Shown here in pieces: positions 34,125-42,925 of a stretch of 64,000 nucleotides of DNA. The notes under the pieces were generated by a model. That model was not told the DNA's origin. It did not search any database and worked only from the letters and a program-made list of their open reading frames with translations. The stretch is from NCBI RefSeq assembly GCF_030165005.1, contig NZ_JASNNW010000012.1, forward strand, positions 124,001-188,000, written 5' to 3'. Each line of letters begins with the position of its first letter. Position 1 is the first letter of the stretch. The position numbers and the translations under genes were made by a program. This stretch comes from Blastococcus capsensis (GTDB taxonomy: Bacteria; Actinomycetota; Actinomycetes; Mycobacteriales; Geodermatophilaceae).

Positions 34125-35198
34125 TCAGCCGGGCCGTGACCGCCGCAGCCAGCGGGCGATGAGCGGCGCGCTGCCCAGCATCACGAGCAGCCGGAGCACC
34201 TGCACCGACAGCACGAAGGTCGTGTCGGCACCGGAGTCGCGCGCCGTGGCGAGGACGGCGTTGAGGCCACCGGGAGTCGTCGCCAGGTAGCCGTCGAGCG
34301 CACTGACGCCGGTGACCCCGGCCAGCAGGACGCCGAGCCCGGCGCACGCCACGATCAGCGCGGCGGTGATCCCCAGGGCGACGGGGAGCGCCCCGCCGAT
34401 GGCGCGCAGGCTGCCCCAGGTGAAGCTGACGCCCACCTGCAGGCCGATCCCCAGGAAGGCGGCGTCCTCGAGCAGGCCGGGCACCTCCGCACCCCCGGAG
34501 AGGCCGGTGAGATCGACGATCGCGGCGACGGTGAGCGGGCCGAGCAGCGCGGCGACCGGCAGCCGCAGCAGCCGCCCTCCGGCCACCCCGGCGACCGAGC
34601 AGGCCGCGGTGAACGCCAGACCGGCACCCCAGCCGGGCCCGCTCGCGCCGTCCGGAATGATGCCCGCACCGGCGGTGGCACCGTAGGCGGTGGTGGCGAC
34701 CACCGGCATCAGCAGCACGATGAGCAGCACCCGCAGGTACTGCAGAACGGCGACCGTCCGCTCGTCGGCACCGAGCTCACGCGCCATCACCGTGATCCCC
34801 GCCGCCCCACCGGCGATCATGGCGAAGGCGCCGGTGACCGGGCTGATGCCCCGGTGCAGCCGCAGCGCCGACCCCGCTCCCAGGCTGAGCGCGAGCGTGG
34901 CGAAGGTGACCAGCAGGACCGGCAGCCAGTTGACCGCCACCGCGCGCAGCGCGCCGAGGTCGACCAGGGCACCCACGGCCACGCCGATCACGGCCTGCGC
35001 GGCGATCCCGGCGGGCTCCGGCACGCGCGCCGGCCTCCGGACGGCCAGCGCCCGGACCAGGCCGGCGACGAGACCGCCGAACAGCGCCGGGGTGGGCATC
35101 CCCGCCAGGTCGAGCAGCAGGCCGACCACGACCGCGCCGGCCACGACGACGGCGGCGTCGAGCAGCTTCGCACCCCGCCGTCCCCGCACGGCGGTCAC
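34125..35198 (-). CDS. AbrB-family membrane protein (AbrB duplication type, putative transporter)
   Basis: A 357-residue integral membrane protein with about ten helices arranged in two similar halves; each half has a GMPTPALFGGLVAGL- or LPVAALLGPLTVAAI-like segment. It belongs to the Pfam AbrB membrane family, often mislabelled as ammonia monooxygenase or transcription regulator, and is not the DNA-binding AbrB of Bacillus. Function is unknown; transport or regulation has been suggested for relatives. The GTG at 35198 directly follows the HTH remnant, whose frame reads into it. Confidence 0.85.
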   Translation of the reverse strand: MTAVRGRRGAKLLDAAVVVAGAVVVGLLLDLAGMPTPALFGGLVAGLVRALAVRRPARVPEPAGIAAQAVIGVAVGALVDLGALRAVAVNWLPVLLVTFATLALSLGAGSALRLHRGISPVTGAFAMIAGGAAGITVMARELGADERTVAVLQYLRVLLIVLLMPVVATTAYGATAGAGIIPDGASGPGWGAGLAFTAACSVAGVAGGRLLRLPVAALLGPLTVAAIVDLTGLSGGAEVPGLLEDAAFLGIGLQVGVSFTWGSLRAIGGALPVALGITAALIVACAGLGVLLAGVTGVSALDGYLATTPGGLNAVLATARDSGADTTFVLSVQVLRLLVMLGSAPLIARWLRRSRPG

Positions 35199-35428
35199 TC
35201 TGCCGGTGCCCCGGGAGCGGGCGCACGAGGGGTCAGCCGCCGGGATCCGCCGCAGCTCGGCGGCGTGCGCGTCGAACGCCGCCCGGCCGGCGGGGGCAGC
35301 GCGAGGCTGGTGCGCACCCGCGAGGCGCGGGTGGCCTTGCGCACCCGCACGCACCCGGCCTCCTCCAGCTGCCGGACGTGCTCGGACAGCACCGAGTCGC
35401 TGACGCCGACCTGCTCGAGACCGGCGCG
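35199..35428 (-). pseudogene. Winged-helix transcriptional regulator remnant
   Basis: The minus strand gives SDSVLSEHVRQLEEAGCVRV and RKATRASRVRTSLAL, the recognition helix and wing of a MarR/ArsR-like regulator, and after a one-base shift near 35295 AGRAAFDAHAAELRRI, the usual C-terminal helix. The N-terminal ~30 residues are missing and no start codon remains, so it cannot make the full protein. The second part reads into the AbrB-like gene. It borders the decayed cobC on the other strand, so this region has probably suffered a deletion. Confidence 0.8.
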
Positions 35429-35454
35429 TCACACAGGCCTGCGAGAGTGGTGCC

Positions 35455-36018
35455 GTGACCGACCTGCGGCACCACGGCGCCGAACTGGCCCCCGGCCTGA
35501 TCGCCCTCGCGGTCTCGCGCGGGCAACCCGACCAATCCCACGTCGGTCCTGCACCCGGCCCGTTCGCCGGCGGGACCGGCCCGGCAGGGGCGAGTGCTCG
35601 TGGTCGACGAGGCGTTCGCCGACACGGTCCCCGGCGAGCCGGAGTCGCTGGCCGGGTGCGCCGATCTGCCGGGGGTGGTCGTCGTCCGCAGCCTGACCAG
35701 GACCTGGGGGCTGGCGGGGCTCCGGGTCGGGTACGCGCTGGGCCCGCCGGAGCTGGTCGCCGCGACGGCCGGCCAGCAGCCGCCGTGGCCGGCCGGCACG
35801 CCGGCGCTGGCGGCGCTGGGGGCCTGCAGCTCACCGACTGGGCGGTGCGGCGCGGGGAGACCTTCCCGGGGCTGACCGCCGACCACCTGAGGGTCACCGT
35901 CCGCGATCCGGACACCTCCCGCGCCTTCGCCGCAGACCTCGCTGCGATCCTGGGCGGGACAGCTCGGCCCCGCTCCGCAGCGGGCGCCGCGACCGCCGGC
36001 CTCGAGGAGATCCGCTGA
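35455..36018 (+). pseudogene. cobC: Decayed cobC-type threonine-phosphate decarboxylase/aminotransferase
   Basis: Pieces of a class I/II PLP enzyme of the CobC/HisC-like type occur in two frames. From GTG 35455: TDLRHHGAELAPGLIALAVS (N-terminus). Then, shifted: GNPTNPTSVLHPA and LVVDEAFADTVPGEPESLAG, and RSLTRTWGLAGLRVGYALG. Then back in the first frame: ETFPGLTADHLRVTVRDPD. The PLP-binding Lys, normally SLTKTWGLAG, is Arg here. About 188 codons remain of a ~340-residue family, so at least two internal deletions have occurred. CobC makes the aminopropanol phosphate arm used by CobD, so its loss bears on B12 synthesis unless another copy exists. Confidence 0.88.
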
Positions 36019-36059
36019 ACGCCACCCCGGTCCCCCCGGAGTCGGGCTCGGTCTACCCC

Positions 36060-37253
36060 GTGGGCCTGCGGCTGCGCGACCGCCTGGTGGTGGTCGTCGG
36101 CGGCGGCCGCGTCGCCCACCGGCGGGTGGCCGGCCTGCTGGAGGCCCGTGCCCGCATCACCGTGGTGAGCCCGGCGGTCACCCCGGCGGTGGAGTCGCTC
36201 GCGGCGGCCGGGCGGATCACCTGGCTGCGGCGGCCCTACCGGTCCGGCGACCTCGACGGCGCCTGGTACGCCGTCGCCGCGACCGACGATCCCGCGGTGA
36301 ACACGGCCGTGTCGGAGGAGGCCGAGCGGGCGCGCATCTTCTGCGCCCGGGCCGACGACCGGGCCGCCTCCAGCGTCTGGACCCCGGCCATCGGCCGCCA
36401 GGGCGATCTGGTCATCGGCGTGCACGGCGGCGGCGACCCGCAGCGGGCCGTCGGCGTCCGCGATGCGATCGTCGCCGGGCTGACCGACGGCACCGTCGGT
36501 GACCGCGCCGCCCGGCCGGTCCCGGGCGGCAGCGTGGTGCTCGTGGGCGGTGGCCCCGGCGACCCTGGCCTGATCACCGTGCGGGGCCGGCAGGCCCTCG
36601 CGCACGCCGACGTCGTCGTCGCCGACCACCTCGGCCCCCAGGCCCTGCTGGCCTCGCTGCCCCCCGAGGTCGAGGTCATCGACGCGTCCAAGCTCCCCCG
36701 CGGCCGGTCGATGGCCCAGGAACGGATCAACGAACTGCTGGTCACCCATGCCCGCGCCGGCCGCCGCGTCGTCCGCCTCAAGGGCGGCGACCCGTTCGTG
36801 TTCGGCCGCGGCATGGAGGAGCTCCAGGCCTGCGCCGCCGCCGGCATCCCGGTCGAGGTCGTCCCCGGCATCACCAGCGCGATCGCCGTCCCGGCCCTGG
36901 CCGGCATCCCCGTCACCCACCGCGGGCTCACCCACGAGTTCGTCGTCGTCTCCGGCCACCTCGCGCCCGGCCACCCCGACTCGCTCGTCGACTGGCCGGC
37001 CCTCGGCCGGCTGCGCGGCACCGTCGTCGTCCTCATGGGCGTGGACACCGCACCCGCCATCGCCGCCGCCCTCATCGCGCACGGCCGCGCACCGGGCACC
37101 CCGGTGGCCGTCATCAGCGACGGCTCCACCCCGACCCAGCGGACCGCCCGCACCACTCTGGCGGAGTTGCCGGAGACCCTCGCCGAGAGCGGCATCCGCC
37201 CCCCCGCCGTCTGGGTCGTCGGCGAGGTCGCGGGGCTCGTCCACCAGCCCTGA
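36060..37253 (+). CDS. Siroheme-synthase-like fusion: precorrin-2 dehydrogenase plus uroporphyrinogen-III C-methyltransferase
   Basis: A ~397-residue CysG/CobA-type protein. The N-terminal Rossmann domain has VVVVGGGRVAHRRVAGLLEA and YAVAATDDPAVNTAV (precorrin-2 dehydrogenase/ferrochelatase-like). The C-terminal SAM-dependent SUMT domain has VVLVGGGPGDPGLITVRG, VVRLKGGDPFVFGRGMEEL and the PGITSAIAVPALAGIPVTHRG stretch. It converts uroporphyrinogen III to precorrin-2 and further to sirohydrochlorin, feeding both siroheme and B12. I give the GTG at 36060. An in-frame CTG at 36015, after GAGGAGATCCG and overlapping the cobC TGA, may be the true, perhaps mutated, start and would add YP-containing family-like residues. 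Confidence 0.92.
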   Translation: MGLRLRDRLVVVVGGGRVAHRRVAGLLEARARITVVSPAVTPAVESLAAAGRITWLRRPYRSGDLDGAWYAVAATDDPAVNTAVSEEAERARIFCARADDRAASSVWTPAIGRQGDLVIGVHGGGDPQRAVGVRDAIVAGLTDGTVGDRAARPVPGGSVVLVGGGPGDPGLITVRGRQALAHADVVVADHLGPQALLASLPPEVEVIDASKLPRGRSMAQERINELLVTHARAGRRVVRLKGGDPFVFGRGMEELQACAAAGIPVEVVPGITSAIAVPALAGIPVTHRGLTHEFVVVSGHLAPGHPDSLVDWPALGRLRGTVVVLMGVDTAPAIAAALIAHGRAPGTPVAVISDGSTPTQRTARTTLAELPETLAESGIRPPAVWVVGEVAGLVHQP

Positions 37254-37267
37254 ACGGGCCTGCGGAA

Positions 37268-37882
37268 CTAGCGGGCGGTGGAGACCGTCGCGAACACCAC
37301 GGTGTTGTCGGTGCTCGTGCCCGCGCGGTCGTCGAACTCCCCGCCGCAGGTCACCAGCGCGACGCCGACGCCCACCGGGTGCCCGTTGAGCGTGTCCGCG
37401 AGCGCGGAGGTCGCCTTGCTCAGCCCGGTGCGGGGCGCGCCCAGCACGGTCAGGTGCAGCACCGCGCCGGCGGCGCTGCGCAGGACGACCTCGTCGCCGT
37501 CGCGCAGCTCGTGCAGCCGGTCGAACACGGCGGAGCCCCCGGACTGCTCGTGCCCCAGTATCACGGCCATCTGCCCGGAGCCCGGCGCCGGCCCGTCGGA
37601 CCACCACGACGTGGTGGCCATCGACTCGGGGACGCCGTAGCCGTCGACGGCCTGCCCGGTGAAGGGGTTCTCGTACCGGACGGTGCCCCGCGACTCGACG
37701 GCGGCGTCCACGCCGATGGCCGGGATCGCCAGGCGGGTCGGGACGACCGCCCCCGCGGCACCCGGCTGCGGTGCCGGGCCCGCACCCGGGCGGGCCCCGA
37801 CGACGAGGACCACCGCCACGGCCGCGGCCAGGAAGACGAGGACGCCGGCGACGACGCCGGGATCAATCCGTCGGAGCCGCAC
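37268..37882 (-). CDS. Class F sortase, catalytic Arg position not conserved
   Basis: A 204-residue membrane-anchored sortase. An N-terminal helix (residues 9-30) is followed by TRLAIPAIGVDAAVESRG, typical of class F. The catalytic His is in VILGHEQSGG (His111) and the nucleophile in ALVTCGGEFD (Cys179). Class F enzymes normally end the site with YRDN, but here the matching segment is STDN (Thr191 in the Arg position), so activity may be altered. The GTG at 37882 overlaps the end of the upstream substrate-like gene by 20 bp, which suggests coupled synthesis. Sortases attach surface proteins to the cell wall or polymerise pili. Confidence 0.87.
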   Translation of the reverse strand: MRLRRIDPGVVAGVLVFLAAAVAVVLVVGARPGAGPAPQPGAAGAVVPTRLAIPAIGVDAAVESRGTVRYENPFTGQAVDGYGVPESMATTSWWSDGPAPGSGQMAVILGHEQSGGSAVFDRLHELRDGDEVVLRSAAGAVLHLTVLGAPRTGLSKATSALADTLNGHPVGVGVALVTCGGEFDDRAGTSTDNTVVFATVSTAR

Positions 37883-38702
37883 GCCACTGCCTCCGGTACG
37901 CGGTCGCACCCGCCCCGGTGCCGACCAGGAGCGCCAGCGCACCCACCAGGGCAGCGGGCGGGACGTCGTCCCGATCCTCGTCGGCACCGGTCGGCGCGTA
38001 CCCCGGGTAGACGACGGGCTGCGCCACCGGCTGCGGCGCGGGCGCGACCGGCGGGGCGGGAGCCGGCGCCGGGGGCGCGGGCGGCTGCGGGAACTCCGGA
38101 GGCGCGGCCGGCAGCGTGGGCATGCAGGTCGGCAGGGTCTCGGCCAGCAGCTCCAGCCCCTCGACGATCGACGAGTCGGCCACGAGGGCCGGGTCCGCCG
38201 AGCCCGCGAGGATCAGCTGCAGCTCCTCCGCGAGGTCGGGGAGCCCGTCCGGGCCCCCGCCGGCGGCCGCCCTCTCCAGCGCTGCGCGCAGATCGGCCAC
38301 CAGTGCCTCGAACTCGGCGGGAATCGCGAGCAGGCCACCGACGACGAGGTCGAGGCTCTGCGAGATCCCGTCCACGCACTCGTCGGGCAGCTGGAGGGCC
38401 GCGGCCAGCTGCCCCAGCGCCGCGTCGAGCTCCGGGGGGACCTCCGGAGACCGGGCGGGCGCCGGGTCCTCCGTCCCGCCCGTTGCCGCCGGCTCCGTGC
38501 CGGGCAGCGCTCCGCCACCGACGGCGTCCGTGTCCCCCTCGATCACCTCGCCCAGCGGCGCCCCGGCCTCGCCCGGGAGCGCTGGCGGGTCCTCGGCCCT
38601 CGCCAGCCCGGGGACGACCACGAGAGCGGCGGTCAGGCCGGAGGCCGCCAGAGCCTGTCGGCCACGGGAGCTGCGGGTACGGAGCGGGGCGTGCGTCGAC
38701 AA
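37863..38702 (-). CDS. Secreted protein with a probable sortase sorting signal
   Basis: A 279-residue exported protein. The signal peptide (LAASGLTAALVVVPGLARA, then ED) is cut around residue 37. The mature part is Ala/Pro/Glu-rich, has two widely spaced Cys (DECVDGIS and LPTCMPTLP) and a Pro-rich linker. The C-terminus has YAPTGAD, a 20-residue hydrophobic helix and a basic tail AYRRQWRAAPTD: the layout of a cell-wall sorting signal with an atypical APTG in place of LPXTG. The start is TTG at 38702, supported by GGGAGGTCCCCC. It directly precedes the class F sortase, a likely enzyme-substrate pair. Confidence 0.82.
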   Translation of the reverse strand: MSTHAPLRTRSSRGRQALAASGLTAALVVVPGLARAEDPPALPGEAGAPLGEVIEGDTDAVGGGALPGTEPAATGGTEDPAPARSPEVPPELDAALGQLAAALQLPDECVDGISQSLDLVVGGLLAIPAEFEALVADLRAALERAAAGGGPDGLPDLAEELQLILAGSADPALVADSSIVEGLELLAETLPTCMPTLPAAPPEFPQPPAPPAPAPAPPVAPAPQPVAQPVVYPGYAPTGADEDRDDVPPAALVGALALLVGTGAGATAYRRQWRAAPTD

Positions 38703-38989
38703 GGGGGACCTCCCGGCATCAGGACGTGCGCGGCAGCGCTGACCGGCGCAACGACGAGCCGACGGACCGGTGACGCGCCCGACCCGGTCGTCCGAGTGTC
38801 ATGACTTGCTGTCAGCGGTCGTTCACGGAAAAGCGCTCTGGGTTCTCTGCCGGCGCCCGAGTTCTCGACACCGCCGGCGTGTGCGCTGGGGCGGAGTGCG
38901 CGACTCGAGGACCGGGCGCCGGCGCATACCATCGAGCCCGAACAGGCATCGCCGTCCCCGCCTGCGGGGCGGAGGAACAGGTGGCCCAG

Positions 38990-39841
38990 TCAGATGTTGG
39001 CGCCGTCCGGCGGGGGCCCGTCCGGCAGTGCCGCCGCGATTCCCGAGCCCGAGAGCTCGGGAGCGTCCATGCCCACGGTGTAGGCGGTCATCGACAGCGA
39101 GCCGTACGCGTAGCCGTCGACGAGCACGTCGACGGGGGCGTCGGTGGCACCGGCGACCCCGGCCACGTAGAGCAGCGGCAGGAAGTGGTCGGGGGTGGGG
39201 ACGGCGAGGTCGAAGTCGCGGTGCCCGTCGAGCCGGCCGATGTCCGTGGGGTCGGTGAGCATCCGCTCCTTGGCGTCCTCGTCGAACCGCTGCGCCCAGT
39301 CGAACCCGGCATCAGGGAGGGCACGGCTGACCCCGCCGAGGTTGTGGACGACGTTCCCGCTGCCGATCACCAGCACGCCGTCCTCCCGCAGCGGCGCGAG
39401 GGCGGCGCCCAGCTGCAGGTGGTAGTCGAACGGCTTGAGCGCGTTGATCGACAGCTGCACCACCGGGATGTCCGCATCGGGGAAGGCGTGCATCAGCACC
39501 GACCAGGTGCCGTGGTCGATGCCCCAGCTGTCCAGGTCGGCACCGACCCACGTCGGATGCGCGATGTCGGCGATCTCCTCGTACAGCTCCGGCAGCCCCG
39601 GCGGCTCGTACCGGACGTCGAACAGTTCGCGCGGGAACCCGAAGAAGTCGTGGATCGTGCGCGGTCGCGGCATGGCGGTCACCGCGGTGGCCTGCACGTA
39701 CCAGTGCGCCGAGACGACGAGGATCGCCCGCGGGCGCGGCACCGACCGCCCGAAGGCCCGCCAGGCCTCCGTGTACCGGTTCCTCTCCAGCGCGTTCATC
39801 GGGTTGCCGTGGCCGAAGAACGCGGCAGGCATCACGGGCAT
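38990..39841 (-). CDS. 4,5-DOPA-extradiol-dioxygenase-like protein (LigB family)
   Basis: A 283-residue class III extradiol dioxygenase of the YgiD/DODA type. Metal-ligand candidates are His in FFGHGNPMNAL, His in VVSAHWYVQ, and His in the C-terminal PTPDHFLPLLYVAG; the GIDHGTWSVLMHAFP segment is also conserved. Members open the catechol ring of DOPA or related compounds or act as aromatic-ring regulators; the bacterial substrate is often unknown. The ATG at 39841 has GGGAGGTCGGTC upstream, so I prefer it to the GTG at 39862. The 287-bp gap between this gene and the secreted-protein gene shows no gene or clear signal. Confidence 0.92.
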   Translation of the reverse strand: MPVMPAAFFGHGNPMNALERNRYTEAWRAFGRSVPRPRAILVVSAHWYVQATAVTAMPRPRTIHDFFGFPRELFDVRYEPPGLPELYEEIADIAHPTWVGADLDSWGIDHGTWSVLMHAFPDADIPVVQLSINALKPFDYHLQLGAALAPLREDGVLVIGSGNVVHNLGGVSRALPDAGFDWAQRFDEDAKERMLTDPTDIGRLDGHRDFDLAVPTPDHFLPLLYVAGVAGATDAPVDVLVDGYAYGSLSMTAYTVGMDAPELSGSGIAAALPDGPPPDGANI

Positions 39842-39875
39842 GACCGACCTCCCTGTCGTCACCGGGCTGCGCCGA

Positions 39876-40616
39876 TCATCTCCCGGCGGCTCCGGGAGGG
39901 CGAGGGGCCGGGCCCGATCCCCGGAACCGGGCGGCCGCGCCCTCCAGCAGCGCGCGCCGCTCGGCCGGTGGCCGGCGCGGGCAGGACAGGCAGGCCGCCC
40001 CGTGCGGCAGCCGGTCGACCAGGCAGCAGGACACCCGGGAGGTGAACCGCGCGCCGGCGACGTCGACGTAGCGGGGAGCCGGCAGCGGTGCGCCCACCGC
40101 CGCGGCCAGCGGTCCGGCCAGGGCGGTGACCGCCCCGATGTCGCCGAGCGCCCGCCCGAGGGTCAGCAGCCCGCCCGCCAGTGAGTCGGCGGCGATCGCC
40201 CACAGCGGCCGCGGCCGCATGCGGGCAGCCGCGGCCAGCGCCGGGACCACGGCCGACAGGCACTCCCGCAGACCGTCGGCCGGATCGCCACCGGCGACCG
40301 CGGACACCGCTGCGACCGGCAGCCCGCCGTGGCCGAGGAACACCGTGGTGTCGGCCGGCCGCGCCGACAGCGGACTACCCGTGGCCAGCCCGGCCAGCAC
40401 CGGCGCCAGGAGCACGGCGGACGCCGAGTACCACCACACCGTGGCGTGCACCCGGGCGGCGCCCGCCCGGGGAGCGCGCGCGGCCAGGAGATCCCCCAGC
40501 CATCGCGCATCGGCCAGCCGCTCGGCCGGGACCGGGAGCGCACCCGGCGGCGGCACCAGCCCGAGGGTGGTGGCACCGGGGATGCGCGCCACCACCTCCG
40601 CCTGCGGGCCCGTCAC
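39876..40616 (-). CDS. FhuF-like (2Fe-2S) ferric-siderophore reductase-like protein
   Basis: A 246-residue protein related to FhuF, the ferric-siderophore reductase. The C-terminal Fe-S motif is exactly CC-x10-C-x2-C ([16 protein letters not shown]), the FhuF signature. The N-terminal part is Ala-rich with [20 protein letters not shown] and VFLGHGGLP. It would reduce ferric iron in the cytosol to release it from siderophores. No siderophore genes are nearby. The GTG at 40616 is preceded by AGGAGACTGGACCC. It is divergent from acs. Confidence 0.87.
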   Translation of the reverse strand: MTGPQAEVVARIPGATTLGLVPPPGALPVPAERLADARWLGDLLAARAPRAGAARVHATVWWYSASAVLLAPVLAGLATGSPLSARPADTTVFLGHGGLPVAAVSAVAGGDPADGLRECLSAVVPALAAAARMRPRPLWAIAADSLAGGLLTLGRALGDIGAVTALAGPLAAAVGAPLPAPRYVDVAGARFTSRVSCCLVDRLPHGAACLSCPRRPPAERRALLEGAAARFRGSGPAPRPPGAAGR

Positions 40617-40748
40617 GGGTCCAGTCTCCTGCAGCGGCCCCGGCCGACGTCGCGCGGGGAAGACGCCGAGGGCCCGGGGCCATACGGTGTGTCCTGGACC
40701 ACGCTGCACCGTCGCGGACCCACGCGCCGCAGGACTCGGGAGGACCCC

Positions 40749-42707
40749 ATGAGCGAGATGACCCAGGTCGACGGCCCCACGTTCGCCCCGCCGGAGGACC
40801 TGGCGGCGCAGGCCAACCTCGGGCCGGAGGCCTACGGGGAGGCGGCCCGTGACCGGCTGGGATTCTGGGCGTCGGCGGCGGAGCGGCTGAGCTGGACGCA
40901 GAAGTGGGACACGGTCCTGGACTGGACCGACCCGCCGTTCGCCAAGTGGTTCGTCGGCGGCAAGCTCAACGTGGCCTACAACTGCGTCGACCGGCACGTC
41001 GAGGCCGGCCACGGCGACCAGGTCGCCTACCACTGGGAAGGCGAGCCCGGCGACACCCGCACGATCACCTACAAAGAGCTCCAGGACGAGGTCTGCAAGG
41101 CCGCCAACGCCCTGACCGAGCTCGGCGTCACCGCCGGTGACCGGGTGGCGATCTACCTGCCGATGATCCCCGAGGCCGTCATCTCGATGCTGGCCTGCGC
41201 CCGCATCGGCGCCGTCCACATGGTGGTCTTCGGCGGCTTCTCCGCCGACGCGCTGGCCAGCCGGATCACCGACGCCGGCGCGCAGGTCGTCATCACCTCC
41301 GACGGCGGTTACCGGCGCGGGGCACCCAGCGCGCTCAAGCCCGCCGTCGACGAGGCGGTGTCCCGCACCGAAGGCGTGCGGCACGTGCTGGTCGTCAAGC
41401 GCACCGAGCAGGACGTCGACTGGGACGACCGCCGCGACCTGTGGTGGCACGACGTCGTCGACCGCCAGTCCACCGAGCACCAGGCGCAGTCCTTCGACGC
41501 CGAGCACCCGCTGTACATCATGTACACCTCCGGGACGACGGCGAAGCCCAAGGGCATCCTGCACACCAGCGGCGGCTACCTGACCCAGGTCAGCTTCACC
41601 CACTGGGCGAGCTTCGACCTCAAGGCCGACACCGACGTCTTCTGGACCGCCGCCGACGTGGGCTGGGTGACCGGCCACAGCTACATCGTCTACGGGCCGC
41701 TGTCCAACCGGGCCACGTCGGTCATGTACGAGGGGACGCCGGAGACCCCGCACCGCGGCCGCTGGTTCGAGCTGATCCAGAAGTACGGCGTCACGATCCT
41801 CTACACCGCGCCCACGGTCATCCGCACCTTCATGAAGTGGGGCGAGGACATCCCGGCCGGCTTCGACCTGTCGACGCTGCGGCTGCTCGGCTCGGTCGGT
41901 GAGCCGATCAACCCCGAGGCCTGGCTCTGGTACCACCGGAACATCGGCGGCGGCCGCTGCCCGATCGTGGACACCTGGTGGCAGACCGAGACCGGCGGGC
42001 ACATGATCAACCCCCTGCCCGGCGTCACCACCCTGGTCCCCGGCTCCGCCCAGCGCCCCTTCCCCGGCATCTCGGCCAAGGTGGTCGACGACGAGGGCAA
42101 CGAGCTGGACAACGACTCCACCGGCCTGCTGGTGATCACCGAGCCGTGGCCGGCCATGCTGCGCACCATCTGGGGCGACGACGACCGCTACGTCGACACC
42201 TACTGGTCGCGCTTCGGCACCGACGCCTACTTCGCCGGCGACGGCGCCAAGAAGGACGCCGACGGCAACATCTGGCTGCTCGGGCGGGTCGACGACGTCA
42301 TGAACGTCTCGGGCCACCGCATCTCCACCACCGAGGTGGAGTCCTCCCTGGTCAGCCACCCGACGGTGGCCGAGGCGGCCGTCGTGGGCGCCACCGACCC
42401 CACCACCGGCCAGGGCATCGTGGCCTTCGTGATCCTCCGCGGCAACGTCACCGAGGAGGAGGCCTCCGGCGAGGAGATCGTGCAGACCCTGCGCACCCAC
42501 GTCGCCCGCGACATCGGCCCCATCGCCAAACCCCGCCAGATCATGGTCGTGCAGGAGCTCCCCAAGACCCGGTCGGGAAAGATCATGCGCCGACTGCTGC
42601 GGGACATCGCCGAGAACCGGGAACTGGGCGACGTCACCACGCTCACCGACTCCTCCGTCATGAACATGATCAAGGACAAGCTCCCCGCCGCGCCCGCGGA
42701 GGACTGA
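40749..42707 (+). CDS. acs: Acetyl-CoA synthetase
   Basis: A 652-residue AMP-forming acetyl-CoA synthetase that activates acetate. The adenylation signatures are [19 protein letters not shown], the acetyl-pocket Trp in [24 protein letters not shown] and [16 protein letters not shown]. The C-terminal [15 protein letters not shown] holds the catalytic Lys that is controlled by acetylation in well-studied homologues. The ATG at 40749 has GGGAGGACCCC upstream. A 22-bp-arm hairpin 9 bp after the stop is the likely terminator. The gene occupies the Rv3667-like position ahead of the holin-like gene. Confidence 0.98.
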   Translation: MSEMTQVDGPTFAPPEDLAAQANLGPEAYGEAARDRLGFWASAAERLSWTQKWDTVLDWTDPPFAKWFVGGKLNVAYNCVDRHVEAGHGDQVAYHWEGEPGDTRTITYKELQDEVCKAANALTELGVTAGDRVAIYLPMIPEAVISMLACARIGAVHMVVFGGFSADALASRITDAGAQVVITSDGGYRRGAPSALKPAVDEAVSRTEGVRHVLVVKRTEQDVDWDDRRDLWWHDVVDRQSTEHQAQSFDAEHPLYIMYTSGTTAKPKGILHTSGGYLTQVSFTHWASFDLKADTDVFWTAADVGWVTGHSYIVYGPLSNRATSVMYEGTPETPHRGRWFELIQKYGVTILYTAPTVIRTFMKWGEDIPAGFDLSTLRLLGSVGEPINPEAWLWYHRNIGGGRCPIVDTWWQTETGGHMINPLPGVTTLVPGSAQRPFPGISAKVVDDEGNELDNDSTGLLVITEPWPAMLRTIWGDDDRYVDTYWSRFGTDAYFAGDGAKKDADGNIWLLGRVDDVMNVSGHRISTTEVESSLVSHPTVAEAAVVGATDPTTGQGIVAFVILRGNVTEEEASGEEIVQTLRTHVARDIGPIAKPRQIMVVQELPKTRSGKIMRRLLRDIAENRELGDVTTLTDSSVMNMIKDKLPAAPAED

Positions 42708-42716
42708 GCCACCCAA

Positions 42717-42776
42717 GGCATAGGAGGCTTTACCTACGTCCTGGACCTCCGAACCGTAGGTAAAGCCTCCTATGCC
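42717..42776 (+). terminator. Large hairpin (22-bp perfect arms) downstream of acs
   Basis: Left arm 42717-42738 (GGCATAGGAGGCTTTACC...) and right arm 42755-42776 are exact reverse complements with a 16-nt loop. A further copy of GCCTCCTATGC lies just downstream at 42781-42791. No T-tract follows. The position 9 bp after the acs stop suggests termination. Confidence 0.75.
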
Positions 42777-42925
42777 TCCCGCCTCCTATGCGTCCCCGCG
42801 CTCCGTCCGGGGGGACTCCGAGCGCGCGCCGGGCCATCGTGGGGCACGATCTTCGATGACCAGGGGTACGGGCGTCGCACCGCGTCGACCGCGTCCCGCA
42901 CGCAGGACCGAAGGAGGAGCCACCC

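Noticed and set aside
34125..35198. AbrB transcription regulator
   Set aside because: The protein is a polytopic membrane protein of the AbrB duplication family, not the DNA-binding AbrB/SpoVT domain.
38703..38989. Small gene in the gap before the secreted-protein gene
   Set aside because: No frame has a start with a ribosome site or -10 and a plausible composition.
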